Source: Streptomyces sp. NBC_01210 | Lineage (GTDB): Bacteria; Actinomycetota; Actinomycetes; Streptomycetales; Streptomycetaceae | Assembly (NCBI RefSeq): GCF_036010325.1 | Contig: NZ_CP108549.1 | Location: 4,092,001-4,156,000, forward strand | Direction of reading: 5' to 3' | DNA: 64,000 nt | The notes under the pieces: generated by a model | The model's database searches: none | Seen by the model: the letters and a program-made list of their open reading frames with translations, nothing else | Told to the model about the DNA's origin: nothing | Part shown: piece after piece, positions 9,100 through 16,929 of the stretch | Position numbering within the stretch: the first letter of the stretch is position 1 | Layout: the number at the start of each line of letters is the position of its first letter | Translations under genes and position numbers: made by a program

Positions 9100-9196
9100 C
9101 AGCGACCGACTCTCTTCCGCTTGCCGCAGCGGGGAGAGTATGCGTCATGGCGGCAGACCCTGAATAGCCCCTGGTGGGAGCGGGTGTGACGGGAAG

Positions 9197-9228
9197 GGCC
9201 CCGGGCACGCGGATGCGTACCCGGGGCC
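9197..9228. terminator. Strong hairpin terminator after the subtilase gene
   Basis: GGCCCCGGG (9197-9205) pairs perfectly with CCCGGGGCC (9220-9228), and the loop contains a second pairing ACGC/GCGT, giving a near-continuous stem. It lies 12 bases past the stop codon of the leftward subtilase gene. There is no T-tract, as usual for Streptomyces terminators. Confidence 0.7.
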
Positions 9229-9239
9229 GACCGTGCGGT

Positions 9240-12200
9240 TCATCGCAGGCCGTACGCCCGGATGATCTCGTTCTTGACGCCGAAGCCGCTGTCCGTCTCG
9301 GTACTCGCGCGGACCGAGAGGAAGCCGCCGGGCTTCTTCGCCGTCCTGAACGAACCCGTCCAGTAGCCGTCGGCGCCCTTGGTCAGGGTCACCTTCTGCC
9401 AGGTGGCGCCGTCGTCGTACGAGACGTCCAGCTTCACTTTGGTGACGGTGCCCGGCACGGTGCCGAGGTCCATCGACACCGGCTTGAGCGCGATCTGCTG
9501 GGTCGCGTTTGCCTTGACGTCGCCGTGCAGATCCGACTCCAGCTTGTAGTCCAGGTTCAGCACCGAAAACGGCTCGAAGACGTCCGAGTCGACGGTGTCG
9601 GACATGAAAGTCCACTCGGTGTGGGTGCGGGTCGACAGCCGGAAGACGTCACCGGGCCGCTCCGCGTCGAGCAGGACACGGTAGGGCAGGTTGCCCGCCG
9701 GCACCTCCTTCCACTGCATGTCCGTACTGAACCGGTTGTCGTGGATCAGCGTGTCGCCCTGGAACACCTGCGTGTGCGTCGGCGTCTCACCCCACGGCAG
9801 GAAGCCGCCCAGCCGCATCTTGTCGCTGGAGGATGCCCACGCCTGCACGTTCCAGGTCATGTAGTTCTGCCAGCGGGAGTTGTACACCCCGAAGGACTCG
9901 CTGTGGCTGGGCCGGGTCGCCGGAGCGAACCAGTCCAGACGGGTGGTGCTGCCCTTGGCATACGTGTTTTCGCCCGCGACCATCACCCAAGGCAGCTCGC
10001 TGTAGACGTTCTGGGCGTGCCCCTCGAACCAGACCTGGTCGGGGCTGACCCACTCGACTCGGGTGCCCGGGTGCCACTCTTGCTCATGACTGCCGAACGA
10101 CGGGCTGAGTGTCAGGTCGTAACGGTAGCCGGAGCCCGCGCCGGCCTCGCCCGCGTTGTAGTAGCGGGCGTCGATTCTGGCGAGGTCACGCTGGCTCGGC
10201 TGGTAGAGCAGGGCCCGGTCCGGCACCTGGCCCGGGTAGTTGCGGGTCAGATCGTAGACGAACGGTGTGTACTCGGTCTGCTTCACGGTCAGCTTCAAGG
10301 TGCCAACCTTGGCTATCGCGATGAGGTTCTTGCCCGCGTCGCGGTGCACGGTGGCGACCGGGATGGTCGACCCGCCGACGTACTCCATCAGGCCACCGAC
10401 ACCGTCGTTGACCACAATCAGCGCCTTCGCGCCGGCCGCGACCGCGGCCTCCGTGCGCTCCTGTGGCGAGACGTCGTCGCTGCGCTCGATGACGACGACC
10501 TTGCCCTTGGCCTTGAGCTTCTTGTAGTCGGCCGTCGCGCCCTTGCCCGCGTGGACCGCGTCCAGCCTGTCCGTGGCGGTGCCCAGGGCGCTGCCCGCCT
10601 GCACCAGCGTGTCGAAGCGGACCAGGCCGCCCAGCGCGCTCAGGCTGAGCAGCGGCTCGCCCATGCGCCAGCGGGTGATCAGCATGAAGTCGCCCTGCGT
10701 CATCGGCTTCGTCGGCGCGACGTAGACGTCGTCGTACGCCGGCGACGGCTCGTACGCGCTGCGGTAGTCCATGAACGGGTCGAGGCCCTTGTAGTGGACG
10801 TTGAAGTCGACCTTGCGCTGGCGGTCCTCGGTGTGCTGCGGCGCCTCGGTCTGCAGCAGGCGCGCCTTGCTCGCGTCCAGCACCACGTCCGCGGAGCCGT
10901 CCTTGAGCACGATCTCCGGGTCGACCAGCACGGCCAGACCCGAGCGGTCCGCCTTCTCGCCGGCCACGTCCATGTACCCCGCGACGGTGTACAGGCCCGG
11001 TGCCATGCGCATGGTGGTCGAGCCGTCGACGTAGACCGACCACGGCCAGCCGTCGCCGGCCAGGTTGATTCCGACCCAGCCGGCGGCGGGCTTGCCGTCC
11101 CGGCCGACCAGCTTGATGTTCAGGTCGTAGCGCTCCTCCTCCTTGAGCAGCGCCACGGATGTGCGGGTCACCGGCTGTCCGGTGGCCGCGTCGGTGGCTG
11201 TCACATAGCCGACGTGCCGGCCTGCCGAAGCGGTTCGCGGGTCACCGGTCACCGGTATGGCGGCAGTGCCACCCGCGGGGACGGTCACCGTGGTGGCTCC
11301 GAGCGTGAACGGGCCGCCGTCCTCGGTCAGTGCCAGGTTCAGCGTGACGTCGGCGGACCCGGTGTTGGTGAAGGTCAGGTCCTTCGTGACGGGGACGTCG
11401 CTCGGCTCGTGCGGCCATGTGTGGTTGCCGAAGAAGAGCGATCCGGTGCCGCGGACCGTGGTGCGCACGGCGGCAGCCACGTCGACACGGCCGGTGCCGA
11501 CCTCGTACGGCGAATACCCGCCGTCCAGGCCTTTCGCGGTGCTCATCAGGTGTTCCTTGAGCTGCGCGCCGGTCCAGTCCGGATGCTGCTGGGCCAGGAT
11601 CGCCGCCGCGCCGACCACGTGCGGGGTGGCCATCGAGGTGCCGCTGAGGGTGCGGTAAAGGCCCTCACCACCGTCGGTCATCTCCTGCGAGCGGGCCGCG
11701 GTGATGTCCACGCCGGGCGCCGCGATGTCCGGCTTCATGCCGCCGGAGTAGGCCAGCGGGCCGGTGCTGGAGAAGGACGCGAGCCGGTCCTGCTTGTCCG
11801 TGGCGGCCACGGTCAGCGCCGAGGCGGCCGCGCCCGGGGTGGAGATGCTCTCCGGGCCGGCGTTGCCGGCGGCTATGACGAACAGCGTGCCGTACTGCGC
11901 GGACAGCGCGTCGACCGTCTGCGACATCGGGTCGCTGCCGTCCGTCGGGTAGGAGTCGCCGAGGCTCATGTTGACGACGTCCGCACCGGACTCGGCGGCC
12001 CACTGCATGCCGGCCATGACCCAGGAGTCCTGGCCGTAGCCCTCCGCGCCGCTGAGCACCTTGCCAACGAACAGGTCGGCGCCGGGGGCGACGCCCTTGT
12101 TGTCGCCTCCGGAGGCGGCGCCCGAACCGACGATCGTGCTGGCCACATGCGTGCCGTGCCCGTTGATGTCGGTGACGCCCTCGCCCGGCACGAAGCTGGC

Positions 12201-12974
12201 CGTGCCGTCGATCAGGCCGACGAAGTCGGGGTGGTTGACGTCGATGCCGGTGTCGAGCACCGCGACCTTGACGCCCTTGCCGGTGTAGCCGGCCGCCCAG
12301 GCCTCGGGCGCGCCGATCAGCGGCACGCTCTCCTTCAGGTTGGCCTTCACGCGACCGTCGAGCCACAGCTTCGCCACACCCGCGCCCAACGTCGCGCTGC
12401 CCTGCGGCGCGACGGTGGTCCAGAAGGTGCGGGCCTGCCGCTTCTCGGTGCTGAGCACGGCACCGCGGATGCCCTTGAGTTTGCGGGTCAGCTTGCTGCC
12501 TCGGGGGGCCGTCGGCTCCACGGCCGCGCGGGACTTCGGCTGGGCGTACGTCGCGATCAGCGGTACCGCGGCCGACTTCGCGTCGTCGTAGCCCATCTCG
12601 ATCAGGTCGGTGACGTTGAACAGCCGTCGGTCCAGTTTGTCCGTGCCCAGCAGCGGCGCCGCCTCGTCCGGGATGACGAACAGGTCGCCCTTGATCTCCT
12701 GGAGTTTCACGCCGCCGACAGCGGTGTCCGGCCGGTCGACGTCGGCGATCTGCTTGCCGTCGGCCGTCGTGGTGACCGTGACGACGTCGCCGGTGACCAG
12801 GGTGACCTTGTGGGTCGCCGAGGGCTTGGCGGGAACGGTGGGTTTGCTCGGGGCGGCATGTGCGGGCGCTTCCAGAACTGCGAGCCCCGACACCAGCAGC
12901 GGCACCGCGATGGCGGCCGAGATCAGCTGCCAGCGCCTGCGCCGGAAGGCGGAAGACTGAGAGGGGGAGAACAT
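9240..12974 (-). CDS. Large secreted subtilisin-like serine protease (peptidase S8)
   Basis: A 1244-residue secreted protease. A signal peptide with Arg-rich n-region and hydrophobic core ends at about AHA-A (residue 41); a propeptide of about 180 residues follows. The S8 catalytic triad is seen as Asp241 in VAVLDTGID, His273 in NGHGTHVA and Ser447 in SGTSMATPH, with oxyanion Asn371 in AAGN. The 600 or so residues after the catalytic domain include a PA-domain-like insert (ATADYKK ... ALIVVNDGVGG near 800-880) and beta-rich C-terminal modules. It acts outside the cell, probably on proteins for nutrition or development. The stand-alone gene ends in a strong hairpin; the ribosome binding site before 12974 is weak. 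Confidence 0.92.
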   Translation of the reverse strand: MFSPSQSSAFRRRRWQLISAAIAVPLLVSGLAVLEAPAHAAPSKPTVPAKPSATHKVTLVTGDVVTVTTTADGKQIADVDRPDTAVGGVKLQEIKGDLFVIPDEAAPLLGTDKLDRRLFNVTDLIEMGYDDAKSAAVPLIATYAQPKSRAAVEPTAPRGSKLTRKLKGIRGAVLSTEKRQARTFWTTVAPQGSATLGAGVAKLWLDGRVKANLKESVPLIGAPEAWAAGYTGKGVKVAVLDTGIDVNHPDFVGLIDGTASFVPGEGVTDINGHGTHVASTIVGSGAASGGDNKGVAPGADLFVGKVLSGAEGYGQDSWVMAGMQWAAESGADVVNMSLGDSYPTDGSDPMSQTVDALSAQYGTLFVIAAGNAGPESISTPGAAASALTVAATDKQDRLASFSSTGPLAYSGGMKPDIAAPGVDITAARSQEMTDGGEGLYRTLSGTSMATPHVVGAAAILAQQHPDWTGAQLKEHLMSTAKGLDGGYSPYEVGTGRVDVAAAVRTTVRGTGSLFFGNHTWPHEPSDVPVTKDLTFTNTGSADVTLNLALTEDGGPFTLGATTVTVPAGGTAAIPVTGDPRTASAGRHVGYVTATDAATGQPVTRTSVALLKEEERYDLNIKLVGRDGKPAAGWVGINLAGDGWPWSVYVDGSTTMRMAPGLYTVAGYMDVAGEKADRSGLAVLVDPEIVLKDGSADVVLDASKARLLQTEAPQHTEDRQRKVDFNVHYKGLDPFMDYRSAYEPSPAYDDVYVAPTKPMTQGDFMLITRWRMGEPLLSLSALGGLVRFDTLVQAGSALGTATDRLDAVHAGKGATADYKKLKAKGKVVVIERSDDVSPQERTEAAVAAGAKALIVVNDGVGGLMEYVGGSTIPVATVHRDAGKNLIAIAKVGTLKLTVKQTEYTPFVYDLTRNYPGQVPDRALLYQPSQRDLARIDARYYNAGEAGAGSGYRYDLTLSPSFGSHEQEWHPGTRVEWVSPDQVWFEGHAQNVYSELPWVMVAGENTYAKGSTTRLDWFAPATRPSHSESFGVYNSRWQNYMTWNVQAWASSSDKMRLGGFLPWGETPTHTQVFQGDTLIHDNRFSTDMQWKEVPAGNLPYRVLLDAERPGDVFRLSTRTHTEWTFMSDTVDSDVFEPFSVLNLDYKLESDLHGDVKANATQQIALKPVSMDLGTVPGTVTKVKLDVSYDDGATWQKVTLTKGADGYWTGSFRTAKKPGGFLSVRASTETDSGFGVKNEIIRAYGLR

Positions 12975-13430
12975 GCCATGGGTCTATCGGCCAGTTCACG
13001 CCGACGTGAAGGCCGGATGACGGCAAGTCCTCGCCATGGCAAGGACTTGCCAGCCGCAAACCATGTACGTTCAGGCAAAGTTGCACTTTTCAGACGTGGG
13101 CATTCAATCAGCGGTTGCAGCGCGAAGCCCTTGTCGACCGCTCGCCGCCAGGTGACGGCCTTGATTCTGTTGGGAGTTGTCCGGCCGGTCACGGCCGGCC
13201 CGACATATCGACAGCTCCGCCCCCTGTTCACACAGGTCGACTTAGCCACCTACGCAACGCGTCGCGCGGTCGATGAACCGCCGACGGGCGGGTGATGACC
13301 GACGGGGCGATCGAACTACACGGGCGGCCACGCCGGGGTTCCGCGTCGGCGGCCGGTGCGCGATTGGCGGGCTTCCGCCTATGCGGGCGCGGCTCGGAAC
13401 CCTGCCCGATTGGTCGGTTTTGGGACTTCG
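12975..13430. other. Intergenic region upstream of the subtilase
   Basis: About 455 bases holding the promoter of the leftward protease and no supported gene. Around 13020-13070 there is a repeat of the word CAAG(G)ACTTGCC in inverted form (GGCAAGTCC ... GGACTTGCC), a possible operator. Frames through 13242-13430 lack domains. Confidence 0.4.
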
Positions 13431-13583
13431 CAGGAGGTGTCCACGATTGTTCAGCTGGATGCCGGTGACGTGATCTCCCTCAACGTCTTCCAGACCACCG
13501 GAAACAACGCCACTTCGAACAGCCTGTTTGCTGGAGCGACCTATCTCGCTCCGCAGCTCCAGGCGGAGTGGCTCGCGCCGTAG
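13431..13583 (+). pseudogene. 3' fragment of a C1q-like/phage-tail-like surface protein
   Basis: The last 50 codons before the TAG read STIVQLDAGDVISLNVFQTTG ... LAPQLQAEWLAP in separated segments, which resembles the closing strands of C1q/collagen-like or tail-fibre domains (the pattern V-x-L-x-A-G-D-V). Upstream the frame loses coherence and no start or ribosome binding site fits. A decayed gene end is inferred; the family assignment is tentative. Confidence 0.35.
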
Positions 13584-13610
13584 ACAACGCCTCGGTCCGC
13601 GGGATTCTGT

Positions 13611-13641
13611 GACGGCCTGCCGGTTCGCCCGGCAGGCCGTC
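13611..13641. terminator. 13-bp perfect hairpin, convergent terminator
   Basis: GACGGCCTGCCGG (13611-13623) pairs with CCGGCAGGCCGTC (13629-13641) around loop TTCGC. It lies between the rightward gene fragment ending at 13583 and the leftward ATP-binding gene ending at 13652, so it can serve both. Confidence 0.75.
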
Positions 13642-13651
13642 GCGCTGAGCC

Positions 13652-14093
13652 TCAGTGAGACACCGTCAAGTCGGCTTGCCGCAGCACCAGTTCCGCCCAG
13701 ACTGTCTTGCCGACGACACGGTCGGCCGTGCCCCACGTCGTGGCGAGTGCCTCGACCAGCAGCAGGCCGCGGCCCGTCTCCGAGTCGGGGGTCGGGGGCC
13801 TCGGGGCCGGTTCGCGGTCTGCACGGGCGTCCGAAACCTCGATGCGGAGCGTCGTCGGGCAGAGCGTAAGGCGCAACTCGAAGTCACGGCCCGGGACGCG
13901 GGCATGGGTGACCGCGTTCGTCGCGAGCTCGGCCACGATCAGACCGGCCGAGTCGGAGAGGTCGCTCCCGTACGGAGATGCCCCAGCCGTCGAGTTGGTG
14001 GACCGCGAGGTGACGGGCCAGGCGGGCGCCCCTCCGCGTGGCACTGAAGCGCTGGGTGAACTCGGCGGTGGGGGCGGCGGTTTCGGCTTTCAT
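13652..14093 (-). pseudogene. ATP-binding (HATPase, anti-sigma-like) protein gene with an N-terminal frameshift
   Basis: The full-length family member encodes MKAETAAPTAEFTQRFSATR ... HQLDGWGI from ATG 14093, but one extra base near 13970-13976 shifts the frame, and SPYGSDLSDSAGLI, VAELATNAVTHA, the G-box-like GRGLLLVEALA and VGKTVWAEL continue in the next frame to 13652. The ATPase core from the N-box onward is intact and could start at an ATG at 14044. These proteins commonly pair with a divergent XRE regulator and DUF397 gene, as here. Either a real inactivating frameshift or a sequencing error. Confidence 0.7.
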
Positions 14094-14216
14094 GTCACTG
14101 AGCGTGGTCGGTTCGCCGTACCCTGACCAGGAGCGAGATCGCGACGCTGGGTAACTGTACGGGTACGGGCGGCGGGCTGTACGGAATGTCGGCCGTGACC
14201 GAGAAGGCGGTACGGC

Positions 14217-15071
14217 ATGACGGAAGAGCGGCCGGAGCGGCCGGCCGAAGTGGACGGGACGGCGCATCTCTTCAGCGCTCTCGGCAAGCAGATCAAAGTG
14301 CTGCGGGAGAACGCCTCGATGAGCCAGCGGGAGCTGGGGGTGGCGGCGCACTGCGGGGAGGACCTGATCTCCGCGATGGAACGGGGCGTGCGGACACCGC
14401 AGCCCGATTTCCTGGTGCGGGCTGATGAGTTGCTGGCCGCCGGGGGCGTGCTGAAGGCGGCGGTGGAGGACGTACGAGAGGCGCAGGCGAAGTCCCGGAC
14501 CCGGCATCCGGATTGGTTCCGCGACTTCGCGAAGGCCGAGGCAGAGGCCGTCGCACTGCACGAGTACAGCAACCAAGCCGTGCCTGGGCTCCTGCAGACC
14601 GAGGAGTACGCACGGGCGCTCTTCACTCAGCGGCGACCTCTGCTGGACGAGGCGACCATCGAAAAGCGGGTGACGGACCGACTGGCCCGTCAGCAGATCT
14701 TCGAGCGCTGGCCTGCACCGACCTCCAGCTATGTGCTCGAAGAAGCCGTGCTGCAACGGCCGCTCGGTGGACGGACGGTCCACGCCCACCAGTTGCGAAG
14801 GCTATTGCGCATCGGACGTATGCGGACTGTAGAGCTCCAGGTGATGCCGACTGATCGCGAGGAACACTCAGCGATGGACGGCGCGTTCACCCTACTGACT
14901 CCCAAGGGACGACAGCAGGTTGCGTACATGGAGATCTACGGACACCCCAGGTTGATCACCGATCCGGAGGTGGTCCATGTCTTCACCGAACGCTATGGGA
15001 TTATCCGGGCGCAGGCTCTCACGCCCCGGGAGTCACTGGCTTTCATCGAGAAGATGCTGGGAGAACGATGA
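14217..15071 (+). CDS. WhiJ-type XRE regulator with DUF5753 domain
   Basis: A 284-residue regulator. Residues about 20-75 are an XRE helix-turn-helix (LGKQIKVLRENASMSQRELG ... CGEDLISAMERGVRTP). The remainder is the DUF5753 effector region typical of Streptomyces WhiJ/AbaA-associated proteins (EYSNQAVPGLLQTEEYARALF, and MEIYGHPRLITDPEVVHVF near the end). ATG overlap (ATGA) couples it to the DUF397 gene. In known cases such pairs act in development or secondary metabolism, with the DUF397 protein modulating the regulator; the specific targets here are unknown. Confidence 0.88.
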   Translation: MTEERPERPAEVDGTAHLFSALGKQIKVLRENASMSQRELGVAAHCGEDLISAMERGVRTPQPDFLVRADELLAAGGVLKAAVEDVREAQAKSRTRHPDWFRDFAKAEAEAVALHEYSNQAVPGLLQTEEYARALFTQRRPLLDEATIEKRVTDRLARQQIFERWPAPTSSYVLEEAVLQRPLGGRTVHAHQLRRLLRIGRMRTVELQVMPTDREEHSAMDGAFTLLTPKGRQQVAYMEIYGHPRLITDPEVVHVFTERYGIIRAQALTPRESLAFIEKMLGER

Positions 15072-15322
15072 GCACCGAGCAACTCCACTGGTTCAAGAGC
15101 AGCTACAGCGGTGCCGAAGGTGGCACTTGCGTCGAAGTCGCCTACGACTGGCGCAAGTCCAGCTACAGCGGCGGTGAAGGCGGCGACTGTGTCGAGGTCG
15201 CCGCCTGCCCCTCAGCCATCCATATCCGGGACTCCAAGGTCACCGAAGGCCCCCAACTCGCCGTCGCCGCCAACAGCTGGTCCGCCTTCGTCTCCTACGC
15301 GCGGCGACACCCGACCGGCTGA
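15068..15322 (+). CDS. DUF397 protein with an internal 20-residue duplication
   Basis: An 84-residue partner protein translated from an ATG overlapping the stop of the regulator by 4 bases. The DUF397 hallmark W-x-K-S-S-Y-S-G-x-E-G-G-x-C-V-E-V-A occurs twice, at residues 8-25 and 28-45, as an exact 20-residue (60-base) tandem duplication, whereas the family normally has one copy. The usual C-terminal I-x-I-R-D-S-K and W-x-A-F-V motifs follow (HIRDSK, SWSAFVSYARR). Likely antagonist or partner of the upstream XRE regulator. Confidence 0.88.
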   Translation: MSTEQLHWFKSSYSGAEGGTCVEVAYDWRKSSYSGGEGGDCVEVAACPSAIHIRDSKVTEGPQLAVAANSWSAFVSYARRHPTG

Positions 15323-15376
15323 GGTCCCTGCGTGTCTGACTGATTCGGCGGCGACCTGTCGGCAAGCTCGGGCCAC

Positions 15377-15604
15377 GTGACCACATTACGACTGATCGCC
15401 ATCGCCCTACTGACCGTCGCCGCCGTGCCCGGCGCCGCCCTGCTCCCCGCCGACGGGCCCCGCACCGGCGCGCCCACCGTGCAGGCGCCCGGTGCGCCCG
15501 GGGACTACAGGTACTGCGCGTACTCGTCCAGCACCCTCAGCACCTCCGGCTCACCCGCCGGCGGCAGCTGCAGCACGACCTCCTCCACGCCCAGCTCCAC
15601 GTAG
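15377..15604 (+). pseudogene. Possible truncated secreted-peptide gene
   Basis: A GTG-initiated frame whose first 28 residues (TTLRLIAIALLTVAAVPGAA) look like a signal peptide. After about 40 residues it runs into the antisense of the LLM gene that ends at 15505 and becomes Ser/Thr-rich noise. There is no ribosome binding site. The signal-like stretch occupies exactly the gap between two genes, so a gene truncated by rearrangement is possible; chance is equally likely. Confidence 0.2.
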
Positions 15605-16329
15605 TGCGCCATCTTCCCGGGCGTCGGCAGGACCGCGTACGGCACCACCTGCAAGCTCTCCGGGTCGCGGTCCGCGGCCGACCAGGCTTCCCGCAGCACC
15701 GGGACCGACTCCGCAAGGCCCCGGCCGCCGATCGGGAGCCAGCCGTCCGCGTACTCCGCGATGTGCGAGAAGAGCTTCGGGCCGGCCGCTCCGCCGATGA
15801 GCGTGCGCGGGCCGCTCACCGGCTTGGGGTAGGCGTAGGAGGCCCTGACGGAACCGAACTCGCCCTTGTACGGGGTCGGTTCCGGCGCCCACAGCGCCCG
15901 CATCAGCGCCATCCGGTCCCGGACCACCTCGCGCCGCTTCGTCCACTCCACGCCGTGGTCCGCGGCCTCCTCCTTGTTCCAGCCGTAGCCGAGGCCGAGC
16001 GTGAACCGGCCGCCCGACAGATGGTCGAGGGTCGCGATCTGCTTGGCCAGGTCGATCGGGTCGCGCTGGGCGACGAGCGTGATGCCCGTGCCGAGGCCGA
16101 GGCGCGATGTGACCGCCGCGGCCTGGCCGAGGGCGACGAACGGGTCGAGGGTGCGGCCGTACTCCGGCGGCAGCTCGCCGCCCGCCGGGTACGGGGTCGC
16201 GCGCTCCACCGGGATATGGGTGTGTTCCGGCAGATAGAGCCCGCCGAATCCGCGCTCCTCCAGCTCGCGCGCGAGCCGCACGGGCGTGATCGTCTCGTCC
16301 GTGAGGAAGATCGTGGTCGAGATCCGCAT
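15505..16329 (-). CDS. LLM-class F420-dependent oxidoreductase
   Basis: A 274-residue luciferase-like TIM-barrel protein. Family features include GFGGLYLPEHTHIP, LGLGTGITLVAQRDPIDLAKQIATLDHLSGGR in segments, LGLGYGWNKEEA and ADGWLPIG. Members use reduced F420 or flavin; substrate unknown. GGAGG seven bases upstream supports the ATG at 16329. It stands alone, convergent with the DUF397 operon. Confidence 0.85.
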   Translation of the reverse strand: MRISTTIFLTDETITPVRLARELEERGFGGLYLPEHTHIPVERATPYPAGGELPPEYGRTLDPFVALGQAAAVTSRLGLGTGITLVAQRDPIDLAKQIATLDHLSGGRFTLGLGYGWNKEEAADHGVEWTKRREVVRDRMALMRALWAPEPTPYKGEFGSVRASYAYPKPVSGPRTLIGGAAGPKLFSHIAEYADGWLPIGGRGLAESVPVLREAWSAADRDPESLQVVPYAVLPTPGKMAHYVELGVEEVVLQLPPAGEPEVLRVLDEYAQYL

Positions 16330-16442
16330 ACGGAACCTCCGTCATCGTCTGTGGTGGCGGCCCAAACGTATGCCGTACGGTGCCACATGCCGAGAGCTCG
16401 GCAACCACAGCAACGACGGCAATCACGGGGAGAGAACACATC

Positions 16443-16787
16443 ATGATGCGTATCCGCATCGCCACCACCGCACTTGTGCTGTCCGGGGCACTGCTCGCGG
16501 GCGCGCCCGCCGCGTCGGCGGCCTACGCGCCCACCGCGGCCGTCGCCGCGCAGACGACCGCGCAGACGGCCGTGCAGAAGACCGCCGCCGCGCCCGGGGC
16601 CGGGTCGTCCGTAGCCAAGGCGTCGACGACCGTGAGCACCCTGAGCAAGGCCGGCAAGAAGAGCAAGAAGAAGAAAAAGAAGAAGAGCGGCCTCTCCGCC
16701 GGCCTGATCATCGGTCTGATCCTCGGCCTCGCGGTGCTCGTGATCATCGTGCTGCTGCTGATGCGGCGCAACCGGAGTGACGCCTGA
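16443..16787 (+). CDS. Small membrane protein with signal peptide, poly-lysine and C-terminal membrane helix
   Basis: A 114-residue protein: signal peptide (ATTALVLSGALLAGAPAASA, cleavage near residue 27), a Thr/Ala/Val-rich extracytoplasmic stretch, a Lys run (KKSKKKKKKKS, about residues 74-84), then a strong membrane helix (LIIGLILGLAVLVIIVLLL) and MRRNRSDA at the C-terminus. GGGGAGAG precedes the double ATG at 16443. I recognise no family. The poly-Lys next to the helix might bind the membrane surface or anionic polymer. Confidence 0.65.
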   Translation: MMRIRIATTALVLSGALLAGAPAASAAYAPTAAVAAQTTAQTAVQKTAAAPGAGSSVAKASTTVSTLSKAGKKSKKKKKKKSGLSAGLIIGLILGLAVLVIIVLLLMRRNRSDA

Positions 16788-16929
16788 GCCGTAACGGTGG
16801 CCGGAAATCCCACTTGATAGCCAGGAGCAACCCGGCACGCCCCTTCCCTTGCCCAGCAGTTCACGGCTCAATACCAGGGTTCGAGTACATCACTCCTGTC
16901 CCTCTCACCACCCCTGGGGAGCCGACGGC

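Noticed and set aside
9174..13295. A very long open frame on the plus strand opposite the subtilase
   Set aside because: It mirrors the protease gene in antisense; composition is Arg/Gly/Val-rich noise, there is no ribosome binding site, and the opposite strand has a full S8 catalytic triad.
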